Notes: generated by a model from the sequence alone, not told the origin. DNA of 12,860 bases from an uncultured Ruminococcus sp. (GCA_900554975.1 USJI01000006.1:1-12860), one strand, 5' to 3'. Shown: positions 1 to 9,349, counted from the stretch's first letter. Program-made: numbers and translations.

Positions 1-25
1 CTTTCGTTTTTGTCTTTAAATTTTC

Positions 26-2248
<2,223 letters not shown>

Positions 2249-3100
2249 TTATAAATTATTTTCCTTTGAAGTAATTTTTATAAGATGAAGTGTAATTGTT
2301 ATAACCTCATCTTTGCTGATTTTTTTGCCGTATGCTTCATTTATAAATTCCTGCATACCTGCCGCACATTCATAATGTTCTTTGTAGTTGCTTCTGATAA
2401 GTGCGGTCAGAATCGGGTCAGAGCTTAAAACTTCTCTGTACTCTTCATTTTTAAAAAGTCTCTGTGCCATATATTTCAGATGAATCAGAAATCTTTCATA
2501 TGCTGACGATGTTTTGTCAATGCTTTCGCCGTAATGGTCAGAAACAATTTTTATACAACTGTCAATGAGTTTGGTAATGTCATAAACTTCACTCATATTA
2601 GTATACAGCCTTGCGTTTATTATATGCATTGCAATAAATCCCGCTTCGTCCTGATGAAGTTTTATTCCGAGATTTTTTTCAATCTGTTCAAGACAGTAAT
2701 AACCAAGTTTCAGTTCCTCAGGGTAACATTCCCGTATGCTGTCTATCAGCGGATTTGTGAATTCTATCCCCTGTTTCTTTCGCTCAATAGCAAAACCGAT
2801 ATGGTCTGAAAGGGTTATTACAAGCGATTCATTAAGCTTTGAAGGAATACATTTTTTGATATGTTCTACCATATCGCTTGTAAGTCTTATGCATTCAAAC
2901 GGTATTTCCGTCATAAGATCCATAAGCCTTTTCTGAAGTGCTGAATCTGTGAAAATATATGTTTTCTGAATCTGTGAAGGTTCAACGCTGTCACCGTATT
3001 TCTTTCCGAATCCGATTCCTTTTCCGGATACTATCTGTTCCCTTCCCTTTTCATCAAGAATACAGACATTGTTATTATTGATAACTTTGATTATTTTCAT
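2249..3100 (-). CDS. licT: LicT/GlcT-family transcription antiterminator (BglG family)
   Basis: This cytoplasmic RNA-binding protein lets RNA polymerase read through a leader terminator when its sugar is available; PTS phosphorylation of the PRDs controls it. The 283 residues match the family length. The co-antiterminator RNA-binding domain is at 1-57, including IIKVINNNNV and SGKGIGFGKK. PRD1 is at about 65-165 with His100 (SDH) and His159 (AMHI). PRD2 is at about 172-280 with His207 (LIHLKY) and His272 (TLHL). All four PRD histidines are present, so phospho-control should be intact. The start follows GGGGAG by 6 bases. A RAT and terminator lie upstream of this gene itself, so it probably controls its own expression as well as ptsG, as BglG does. 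The symbol is family-level; pairing with ptsG means the name glcT could be equally apt. Confidence 0.92.
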   Translation of the reverse strand: MKIIKVINNNNVCILDEKGREQIVSGKGIGFGKKYGDSVEPSQIQKTYIFTDSALQKRLMDLMTEIPFECIRLTSDMVEHIKKCIPSKLNESLVITLSDHIGFAIERKKQGIEFTNPLIDSIRECYPEELKLGYYCLEQIEKNLGIKLHQDEAGFIAMHIINARLYTNMSEVYDITKLIDSCIKIVSDHYGESIDKTSSAYERFLIHLKYMAQRLFKNEEYREVLSSDPILTALIRSNYKEHYECAAGMQEFINEAYGKKISKDEVITITLHLIKITSKENNL

Positions 3101-3131
3101 ACATTTCTCCCCTGTTCTCCCTTATATAAAC

Positions 3132-3209
3132 AAAAAAACCAACCCATACGCACACATATTATTACCCTTAATTAAAATAATAATATTCAAATAACGTACT
3201 AAGTTGGTT
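3132..3209 (-). terminator. Conditional intrinsic terminator in the antiterminator/PTS leader
   Basis: In the minus-strand RNA, AACCAAC (3203-3209) pairs with GTTGGTT (3137-3143), TACG (3195-3198) pairs with CGTA (3147-3150), and ATATTATTA (3178-3186) pairs with TAATAATAT (3156-3164). The loop is 13 bases and a run of seven U (3132-3138) follows at once. It sits between the promoter and the antiterminator gene, so it would stop transcription before any gene of the operon unless prevented. Its 5' arm shares bases with the RAT, which makes the two structures mutually exclusive. Confidence 0.88.
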
Positions 3210-3242
3210 ATGCCTGTTACAAATTCTGAACAGTAACACTCC
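3206..3242 (-). promoter_or_regulatory. Ribonucleic antiterminator (RAT) for a LicT/GlcT-type protein
   Basis: The minus-strand leader carries the two conserved halves of a RAT, GGAGTGTTACTG and CAGGCATAACC, around a central segment of 14 bases. The 3' half runs into AACC, which is also the start of the terminator's 5' arm, so protein-stabilised RAT folding would block the terminator. The antiterminator encoded directly downstream is the obvious ligand. The apical part is longer than in the RATs I recall from licT, sacB or ptsG of Bacillus, with CTGTT able to pair with AACAG. Confidence 0.87.
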
Positions 3243-3283
3243 AATATTCAAGGAGCTTTAATTGCTCTCTTTAGCTTGATTCA

Positions 3284-3312
3284 AGTATACCACAACACTT
3301 CTGATTTGTCAA
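3284..3312 (-). promoter_or_regulatory. Sigma-A promoter of the antiterminator-PTS operon
   Basis: The minus strand has TTGACA (3307-3312), a 17-base spacer and TATACT (3284-3289), with an extended -10 TG one base upstream. Transcription would begin near 3277, about 35 bases before the RAT. I see no operator-like repeat over the promoter, which fits control by antitermination. Confidence 0.85.
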
Positions 3313-3411
3313 TAATATATATAAATTTGTCAACCGGTTTCTATGTTTTGTATAATTTTTCTGTTTAAGTTTTAAGCATATTACACAAATCAATATATCT
3401 GCCAAAGAAAA

Positions 3412-3442
3412 TTCCCCGATACACATCAAGCATATCGGGGAG
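3412..3442 (-). terminator. Intrinsic terminator of the chemoreceptor gene
   Basis: CCCCGATA (3414-3421) and TATCGGGG (3433-3440) form a perfect 8-base stem with an 11-base loop, extended by flanking A-U and G-U pairs. On the minus strand it is followed by AATTTTCTTT. It lies about 17 bases past the receptor stop codon and separates the receptor from the PTS operon promoter downstream. Confidence 0.85.
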
Positions 3443-3457
3443 AACGCAAAGCTAAAA

Positions 3458-5521
3458 TTAATATTTATCGTCGTCAAGGTCAATTTTAATCGGCTGGTCA
3501 GCTAATGACATTCCGCCATCTTCCGGTTGATTATTTTTTGCATAAGCATCATATTCACTGCTGAGTTTGAACTGTGAAATTTCTTCCCTGAGCATCTGTG
3601 CCTGACCGGAAAGCTCCTCACTTGCCGCCGCACTTTCCTCAGATGTAGCAGAGTTTGTCTGGACAACAGCGGATACCTGTTCCAGACCGATTGTAATCTG
3701 GTTGATAGCCTCTGCCTGTTCTGTAGATGCATTCTGTATCTTACTGATTGTTTCAACAACCATTTCAGAATGTTTCTTTACTTCTTCAAGCGCCTTAGCT
3801 GTTTCCTGAGCTATCTCCGTACCCTTTTCAACGCTTTCAACAGAGCCTTCAATAAGTCTTGTTGTCTGTTTTGCAGCGTCAGCACTCTTTGATGCAAGGT
3901 TTCTTACTTCATCAGCAACAACAGAGAATCCCTTTCCTGCCGCACCGGCTCTTGCCGCCTCAACAGCAGCGTTAAGAGCAAGGATATTTGTCTGGAACGC
4001 AATATCATCAATAACTTTGATTATCTTGCTTATCTGTGAAGATGAATCATTTATTTCGTTCATTGCACTCATCATCTGGTGCATATATTCGTTACTGCTT
4101 TCAATTCCATTCTGTGATTCCTTAACGTAATCGCTTGCAACAGTTACATTCTTGGCATTCTGATTTACCTGTTCAGATACAGACATGATAGAAGATGACA
4201 GCTGCTGAATTGAACTTGCCTGTTCTGTTGCGCCCTGTGAAAGTGACTGTGCAGCAGTTGCGACCTGTTCAGCGCCTGAATTTACCTGTTCCGCAGCAAT
4301 GTTTATAGATGAAAGTGTGTTATTGAGCGAACCTGCTATTTTGTTTATAGAATCTTTGATAGATGAAAAGTCTCCTATATATTCACGAGTAATTTTATTT
4401 GTCATGTCACCTGCCGCCATGCTTTCCATATGGCTGGAAATGTCTTCAATATAGGTTTTCAGGTTCGATATTGTTTCCTTCAGTGATTCCGCAAGCTTTC
4501 CGATTTCATTATTCGGAGCGGATTTCACCTCAACAGAAAGATTTCCCTGAGCCATTTCATGGGCCACATCACAAAGATTTATAACCGGTTTTACAACACT
4601 GTTACCAATAAACAGGCTCATAAGAACAATAACTATAACTGCAACTGCCACAATTACAACCGCAATTATCAATATTGCCTGTTCACGCTGTGTCTGAACA
4701 TTTTCCATGCTGAGACCTGCAAAAATCGCACCTATAGTATTTCCGTCACCATCAGTTATTGGTCTGTATGCCGCCATATATTCCTTGCCCATTATTTGGG
4801 TTTCTTCAATATATTCTTTCTGTTCCTCAAGAACTGTTTTGGCAATTTTAGAATCCATTTTTGTTCCTACAGAGCGCTGGTTATTCTTCATAATGGTTGT
4901 GTTTATTCTTTCATCATTCAGGAAAATTGTATATTCATTTTCCGTTGAGCCCTTGATATCATCAAGAAATGCCTCATCATCAAAAGAATATGTAACAGAA
5001 ACCACACCTATAACCTCTCCCTTGCCGTTTTTAATAGGAGTTCCGGTTCTTGCACCCATTTTAATATTGTTTCCGGCAGAAACTGATGTTGTTGTCTGTC
5101 CTGCCAGAGCCTTTTCAACATAGTCAAGATCTGCTATTGAATCGCCTTTTTTGTCGTCATAATAACGGACAATAACTGTTCCTTCATTATCTGTAATGGT
5201 GATACAGTTTGTTGACATTGCAGTCATCTTATAAAAGTTGTCTATTGCAGAATAAACTGTTGACGGATCAGCGCCATTGTTCATGGCGTCTATCAGAACG
5301 CTGTACTGTGACAAATTTTTAGCGGGTGTTGCCGATTCTTCAAGACATTTGAAAATATCATTTTCCAGGATAGTAAGCGAATCACTTGCATGGTCATGAA
5401 TACTCGATGTTGTGATTGAATTCAATTTATAATAAACTGTTCCGAATACTGAAAACGATGTAACAAGTATACCTATCACAGTTATTATAACTAATCCTGT
5501 TCTTATTTTTCCTTTTTTCAT
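3458..5521 (-). CDS. Methyl-accepting chemotaxis protein with periplasmic-side Cache-like sensor
   Basis: This transmembrane receptor would sense a small ligand outside the cell and control CheA. The 687 residues show a first membrane helix at about 8-30, an extracellular domain at about 35-280 with Cache-like features (for example [11 protein letters not shown] and [11 protein letters not shown] before the membrane), a second helix at about 282-306, a HAMP domain at about 304-357 and a signalling coiled coil at about 410-650. The conserved hairpin tip lies around 504-545 ([18 protein letters not shown]). Candidate methylation or deamidation pairs are Q439-Q440, E601-Q602, E628-E629 and E635-E636. 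There is no NWETF-like tail. The start chosen is the ATG at 5521, preceded by GGGAG at 9 bases and directly followed by the signal-anchor helix. An in-frame ATG at 5653 would translate through the promoter. The ligand is unknown. Confidence 0.95.
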   Translation of the reverse strand: MKKGKIRTGLVIITVIGILVTSFSVFGTVYYKLNSITTSSIHDHASDSLTILENDIFKCLEESATPAKNLSQYSVLIDAMNNGADPSTVYSAIDNFYKMTAMSTNCITITDNEGTVIVRYYDDKKGDSIADLDYVEKALAGQTTTSVSAGNNIKMGARTGTPIKNGKGEVIGVVSVTYSFDDEAFLDDIKGSTENEYTIFLNDERINTTIMKNNQRSVGTKMDSKIAKTVLEEQKEYIEETQIMGKEYMAAYRPITDGDGNTIGAIFAGLSMENVQTQREQAILIIAVVIVAVAVIVIVLMSLFIGNSVVKPVINLCDVAHEMAQGNLSVEVKSAPNNEIGKLAESLKETISNLKTYIEDISSHMESMAAGDMTNKITREYIGDFSSIKDSINKIAGSLNNTLSSINIAAEQVNSGAEQVATAAQSLSQGATEQASSIQQLSSSIMSVSEQVNQNAKNVTVASDYVKESQNGIESSNEYMHQMMSAMNEINDSSSQISKIIKVIDDIAFQTNILALNAAVEAARAGAAGKGFSVVADEVRNLASKSADAAKQTTRLIEGSVESVEKGTEIAQETAKALEEVKKHSEMVVETISKIQNASTEQAEAINQITIGLEQVSAVVQTNSATSEESAAASEELSGQAQMLREEISQFKLSSEYDAYAKNNQPEDGGMSLADQPIKIDLDDDKY

Positions 5522-5569
5522 TACATTCAGCTCCCATATCAAAAAATATATTTTAATTAAGTTAAATCC

Positions 5570-5598
5570 AGTATACCACACATTAGTTAAAAAGTCAA
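5570..5598 (-). promoter_or_regulatory. Sigma-A promoter of the chemoreceptor gene
   Basis: On the minus strand TTGACT (5593-5598), a 17-base spacer and TATACT (5570-5575) with an extended -10 TG precede the receptor by about 45 bases. It is a housekeeping-type promoter rather than the sigma-D type common for receptors. The string TGTGGTATACT is shared exactly with the PTS operon promoter. Confidence 0.8.
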
Positions 5599-5720
5599 CG
5601 CTTTTCGTCAAATACAACAGTTTTAACATTTTACAGATACATTTATTGTGCATTTTGCCGTTCGTCCCCTTTAAGACATTATACGGTCAGTGCTTAACAG
5701 ATTACGCAAAGGCATATTTA

Positions 5721-5747
5721 TAAATTTTCTGCAAAGCCATACGGTAT
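5721..5747 (+). promoter_or_regulatory. Candidate sigma-D (flagellar) promoter upstream of fliM
   Basis: TAAATTTT (5721-5728) resembles the -35 TAAAGTTT element. After 15 bases counted from TAAA, TACGGTAT (5740-5747) partly matches GCCGATAT. The spacing is right, but the -10 match is imperfect and the site is about 210 bases before the start codon, so this is a candidate only. Confidence 0.3.
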
Positions 5748-5792
5748 ACTTTGTTAATTATGTATAAAAATAGAAGAAAAATCAATTTGCTA

Positions 5793-5821
5793 TGGAATTT
5801 CTGATGAAAATATGTTATAAT
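5793..5821 (+). promoter_or_regulatory. Candidate sigma-A extended -10 promoter for the fliM operon
   Basis: TATGTTATAAT ends at 5821, giving a perfect TATAAT (5816-5821) with an extended -10 TG at 5813-5814. The -35 position at 17 bases (TGGAAT, 5793-5798) is poor, which extended -10 promoters tolerate. The transcript would carry a leader of roughly 130 bases before fliM. Confidence 0.5.
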
Positions 5822-5875
5822 AAAACAAATGTATTTATTTTTAGCAATAACATTTATTTTATCGCTTTAGTTTCA

Positions 5876-5932
5876 GCCGTTTTTCAAATAGTATAAACGG
5901 CATGATTTACAAGACCCTTTAACTGAAAGGGT
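5876..5932 (+). other. Two hairpins in the fliM leader
   Basis: GCCGTTT (5876-5882) pairs with AAACGGC (5895-5901) around a 12-base loop, and ACCCTTT (5914-5920) pairs with AAAGGGT (5926-5932) around a 5-base loop. Both are perfect 7-base stems between the candidate promoters and the fliM ribosome site. No U tract follows, so they are not terminators. I do not recognise a known riboswitch class. The rest of the 5654-5950 intergenic stretch holds only the two promoter candidates on this strand. Confidence 0.5.
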
Positions 5933-5960
5933 AAGCATATATATTCGAGAGGTGAACAAA

Positions 5961-6968
5961 TTGTCAGACGTACTTTCCCAAAGCCAGATAGACGAGCTTT
6001 TAAAAAACCTGAACAATGCAGATTCCCAGACTCTTGAAGATATGAGCGACAGTCTTTCCGAAAAGAAAGTAAAGGACTATGATTTCAAGGCGCCGAAAAA
6101 ATTCACCAAGGAACAGCTTAAAACCATAGGCACAATTTACGAATCCTACGCAAGACTTTTTTCATCATATCTGACAAGTATCACAAGATTTTACTGCAAG
6201 GTTGAAGTTCTTCAGATAGAAGAACAGCGTTTCTATGAATTCAATAATGCTCTTCCTGACTGCACACTTATGGGAAATATTGACCTTCTGTTTAATGAGA
6301 ACGATGATGTAATGGACACAAGATGCATGGTTCAGTTTTCAAATGCAGTTACATTTTCACTTATAGACAGGCTCCTCGGCGGATACGGAAAAAATACGGA
6401 TTTATCAAGAAACTTCACAGATATCGAAATAAGAGTTATCCGGAATGTCCTTGAAAAAACGGGAGATCTTCTGAAAGAGGTTTTTTCGCCGTTTATTGAT
6501 GTGACTCCTTCTCTTGTTGATATTGAATCCAATGCCCGTGTCAACCAGCCTATAACTGCCGATGAAGTTATTATTCTTGCAACGCTTCAGGTTGAATACA
6601 ATGATGTTAAGAATGTTGTCACAATAACAATTCCCGCCATTACAATGGAATCCATTATCTCAAAGGGAAATTCTTCAAACGCAGTAAAAAGAACCTTCGA
6701 TTCCGAAAAGGAAAAGGAATACCGTGACGGAATGATAAAACGTATTTCACGTTCCGACTTTAAAATACAGGCTGTTCTTGCACAGACTCAGGTTGATCTG
6801 ACGGAAATACTTGAACTTCATCCTGACGATGTGCTTATGCTCAATGTCCCTATCGACCAGAATATTTCTCTTATGGTCAACAACGAAAAGCTTTTTGACG
6901 GGAAAATGGGAATTGTAAATCACAAAAAAGCAATTAAAATCTGTAATGTTTATGATACAAGGAGATAA
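5961..6968 (+). CDS. fliM: Flagellar motor switch protein FliM
   Basis: FliM is a C-ring protein of the flagellar motor that receives CheY-P and sets the direction of rotation. The 335 residues contain the N-terminal CheY-P binding peptide LSQSQIDELL (5-14), a flexible link, the CheC-like middle domain (about 44-225, with LLGGYG at 138-143) and a C-terminal FliN-like domain (about 260-330). I chose the TTG at 5961: it gives MSDVLSQSQID, which fits the family's N-terminus, and lies 6 bases after GAGAGGTG. The in-frame GTG at 5952 is part of that ribosome site and would add three residues without a site of its own. It is first in the cluster; fliY begins 2 bases after its stop, with the fliY ribosome site overlapping the end of fliM. 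Confidence 0.96.
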   Translation: MSDVLSQSQIDELLKNLNNADSQTLEDMSDSLSEKKVKDYDFKAPKKFTKEQLKTIGTIYESYARLFSSYLTSITRFYCKVEVLQIEEQRFYEFNNALPDCTLMGNIDLLFNENDDVMDTRCMVQFSNAVTFSLIDRLLGGYGKNTDLSRNFTDIEIRVIRNVLEKTGDLLKEVFSPFIDVTPSLVDIESNARVNQPITADEVIILATLQVEYNDVKNVVTITIPAITMESIISKGNSSNAVKRTFDSEKEKEYRDGMIKRISRSDFKIQAVLAQTQVDLTEILELHPDDVLMLNVPIDQNISLMVNNEKLFDGKMGIVNHKKAIKICNVYDTRR

Positions 6969-6970
6969 AA

Positions 6971-8905
6971 ATGGCCGGACCTGTTTTAGACGAAATGAAA
7001 ACTGATGCCTTAGGGGAAGTTTACAATATTGCTATGGGGTCGGCGGCAACTGCTGTTTCGGGAATGATCGGCGAAACTGTTTCGATCACAGCTCCGGAAG
7101 TTACCGTATGTCAGGCGAGTAATATTGTAAAAACAAAGCTTAATAAAATAGTTAAGGGAATCCTTTTCACCAAGGGCGAAGAAAATGTATATGTCAAAGT
7201 AAAATATACAAGCGGAATAAAGGGAACATCTGTCATGGTCTTCAATCAGGAAGACATGGAGATGGTCGTAAACAAGCTCATGGGAAATGACCTTGATGTC
7301 AGTGATGACTTTGAGTTCGACGAAATGAGCATTTCTGCTGTTACGGAACTCATGAACCAGATGATGGGTGCAGCCGCAACCTCCCTTTCTCAGGTTGTGA
7401 ACACTGCGGTAAGCATTGCCCCTCCGGAAACAACTGTTTCAGCAAATACAAAAACACTTTACAAATTACAGGAAATCGATCCTGACGATGAAGTCTGTGT
7501 TATATCATTCGATATCGCTGTCGGTGATGCTATTGACAGCCGCTTTATACTTATTCTCCCTGTTGGCACAGCAAACAGCATGGCTTCTTCTCTCCTCGGT
7601 ATAGAGGAAGATGAGGACGAAGATGAAGATGATGAGGATTTCGACGACGAAGACGAAGATATCGAAGAAGATGACGAGGACGATGAAGAGGAAGAAGACA
7701 TCGACCAGGATTCCATATTAAGCGGTGAAAAAAGAGATGCAATCGGTGAAATCCAGAATATTATGATGGGTTCTGCCGCTACCGCACTTTCAAATTTCAT
7801 GAATGCAAAGGTATGGATTACAACACCTAAGGTCACTGTCAAAAAAGCCGGAAAGATAAGTTTCGAGGAACTTGACCCTTCAATCTGCGTTAAAATCAAA
7901 TATGTCAAGGGTATCCATGGTGCTTCTGTTCTGGTACTCAAACAGAACGACGTACAGATGATGGTAAACCAGCTTATGGGACTCCCGCCGGAAGTGACTG
8001 ACGATTTTGAGTTTGACGAAATGAATATTTCTGCTGTATGCGAAATTATGAACCAGATGATGGGTGCTTCGGCAACGACTCTTTCAGAAATCATCAATAC
8101 TCCGACCGATATCTCAACTCCTGAAGCGGTGGTTATACAGTCTGACAAGGACATTTTAAAGCTTAACAATCTTGAAACTTCTGATTATGCCTGTCTGGTT
8201 TCATTCGACCTTACCATTGACGGCATTATGAGCAGTCACTTTGTAACCATGCTTTCCATCGACCTTGCAGAGGAACTTGCTGAAAAGGTTATCGCAAGCT
8301 ATTCTTCCGACCTTGACGAATATGAGGAAGAAGCCAAGGAAAGCAAAAAGGATAAAAAGAAAAGCAAGAAAAAGGCTGTTGAACCTGAACCGGAAGAAGA
8401 TGACGATGAGGAAGAGGAAGAAGAAAAGCCGGCTAAAAAATCCAGAAAAAAAGCCGAAGAACCTTCTGAACCTGCAAAGCCGAAAAAAGCAGCTAAAACC
8501 GAAACGGCAAAGCCAAAGCCGGCACCTGTGCCGAAGAGCCGGGTCGTTGCAAACGGTTCTGCCGGAAAGAGTCTGAATGTTCAGGAATTCCATATTGATT
8601 CACTTGATGAAGAAGAAGAAAAAACACCTCCGCTTACAGAAAAGCAGTACAAAAACCTCAACTCACTGCTTGATGTTCCTATGGACGTTACCGTTCTTAT
8701 CGGTTCAACACAGAAGAGCATAGAGGAAGTCGGAAACTTCACAAAGGGAACAGTTATAGAACTTGATACCCTTGCAAATGAACCTGTTGATATTCTGGTC
8801 AACGGAAACCTTATCGCAAAGGGCGATGTCGTTGTTGTTGATGACAACTTTGCCATAAGAATAACAGAGGTTATAGACAAATACAGTAAATACAGAAGAT
8901 TCTGA
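6971..8905 (+). CDS. fliY: Enlarged FliY: two CheC-like phosphatase modules plus FliN domain
   Basis: This is a C-ring protein predicted to dephosphorylate CheY-P at the motor. In its 644 residues a first CheC-like module (about 7-210) has motifs D12-E16-N19-P42 and S122-E126-N129-P152. A linker at 212-247 is 32/36 Asp or Glu. A second CheC-like module (about 251-443) has motifs D256-E260-N263-P286 and S354-E358-N361-P384. A Lys/Glu/Pro-rich tether spans about 447-555, and a FliN-type SpoA domain spans about 558-640 (LLDVPMDVTVLIG, VDILVNGNLIAKGDVVVVDD). All four motifs keep the exact x3, x2 and x22 spacing. Familiar FliY proteins have about 380 residues and one CheC-like module, usually after a CheY-P docking peptide, which is absent here. 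Translation starts at ATG with AAGGAGA 5 bases upstream. The FliN role and phosphatase chemistry are family knowledge; benefit from duplication is inferred. Confidence 0.94.
   Translation: MAGPVLDEMKTDALGEVYNIAMGSAATAVSGMIGETVSITAPEVTVCQASNIVKTKLNKIVKGILFTKGEENVYVKVKYTSGIKGTSVMVFNQEDMEMVVNKLMGNDLDVSDDFEFDEMSISAVTELMNQMMGAAATSLSQVVNTAVSIAPPETTVSANTKTLYKLQEIDPDDEVCVISFDIAVGDAIDSRFILILPVGTANSMASSLLGIEEDEDEDEDDEDFDDEDEDIEEDDEDDEEEEDIDQDSILSGEKRDAIGEIQNIMMGSAATALSNFMNAKVWITTPKVTVKKAGKISFEELDPSICVKIKYVKGIHGASVLVLKQNDVQMMVNQLMGLPPEVTDDFEFDEMNISAVCEIMNQMMGASATTLSEIINTPTDISTPEAVVIQSDKDILKLNNLETSDYACLVSFDLTIDGIMSSHFVTMLSIDLAEELAEKVIASYSSDLDEYEEEAKESKKDKKKSKKKAVEPEPEEDDDEEEEEEKPAKKSRKKAEEPSEPAKPKKAAKTETAKPKPAPVPKSRVVANGSAGKSLNVQEFHIDSLDEEEEKTPPLTEKQYKNLNSLLDVPMDVTVLIGSTQKSIEEVGNFTKGTVIELDTLANEPVDILVNGNLIAKGDVVVVDDNFAIRITEVIDKYSKYRRF
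6989..8299 (+). repeat. Tandem duplication of the CheC-like module inside fliY
   Basis: Codons 7-210 and 251-443 encode two copies of the same module. The best-conserved stretch, residues 112-140 against 344-372, begins DDFEFDEM in both and has 24 of 29 identical residues by my alignment, with synonymous differences in the DNA. The second copy is 12 residues shorter between its motifs (offset 244 at the first motif, 232 at the second). The copies are therefore diverged and not a recent or assembly-made repeat. Confidence 0.85.
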
Positions 8906-8965
8906 TTTACTTGAAATACATAAATTTAAGTAACAAGCATGATAAAATAAAGGAGAGATTACACT

Positions 8966-9328
8966 ATGGGTAAGAAAATTTTGGTTGCAGACGATGCCGC
9001 TTTCATGAGAATGATGGTAAAGGATTCATTGAAGAAAAACGGCTATACAGATATTATAGACGCTGCTGACGGTGAAATTGCCTGCAAGCTTTATGAATCA
9101 GAAAGTCCCGACCTTGTTATAATGGATATCACAATGCCTAACAAAACAGGTATTGAAGCACTCAGAGATATCAAGGCGGCTGACCCTAATGCAAAAGTTA
9201 TAATGTGTTCTGCTATGGGACAGGAAGCTATGGTTGTTGAAGCTATAAAGCTCGGCGCACTTGACTTCATCGTAAAGCCTTTCAAGCCTGACAGAATTAT
9301 CCAGGCTGTTGAAAAGGTTCTCGGATAA
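8966..9328 (+). CDS. cheY: Chemotaxis response regulator CheY
   Basis: CheY is a single-domain receiver that takes phosphate from CheA and diffuses to FliM. The 120 residues form one receiver domain with the acidic pair Asp9-Asp10, phosphoacceptor Asp54 (VIMDITMP), Ser82 in the switch position and Lys104 (VKPF). No output domain is present. AAAGGAGAG precedes the ATG by about 10 bases. It follows fliY after 60 bases and precedes cheC by 21 bases, the fliM-fliY-cheY order known in Bacillus and Clostridia. That identifies it as the chemotaxis CheY rather than an unrelated receiver. FliM in this cluster has the peptide to bind it, and FliY and CheC are its likely phosphatases. Confidence 0.96.
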   Translation: MGKKILVADDAAFMRMMVKDSLKKNGYTDIIDAADGEIACKLYESESPDLVIMDITMPNKTGIEALRDIKAADPNAKVIMCSAMGQEAMVVEAIKLGALDFIVKPFKPDRIIQAVEKVLG

Positions 9329-9349
9329 TATTCCGGAAGGAGAATAGCA

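Noticed and set aside
5522..5653. A 44-residue N-terminal extension of the chemoreceptor from the ATG at 5653
   Set aside because: It would be encoded across the consensus promoter at 5570-5598, and a good ribosome site and a signal-anchor helix fit the ATG at 5521.
5822..5950. A c-di-GMP riboswitch in the fliM leader
   Set aside because: The conserved core elements of the known c-di-GMP riboswitch classes are not present; only two simple hairpins are seen.
7600..7720. Frameshift or sequencing artefact at the acidic tract of fliY
   Set aside because: The frame continues without break into a second full module with exact motifs and a FliN domain, so the tract is real coding sequence.
7459..8169. 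A 236-codon open frame on the minus strand, rich in serine
   Set aside because: It is the antisense shadow of the GAN-rich acidic linker and CheC codons of fliY, has no ribosome site, and the plus-strand gene is certain.
8906..8965. An internal promoter before cheY (TTGAAA at 8911, TAAAAT at 8943, or a sigma-D-like TAAA at 8921)
   Set aside because: The sigma-A elements are 26 bases apart, too far, and the sigma-D -10 match is poor. The gap is more simply an intercistronic region.
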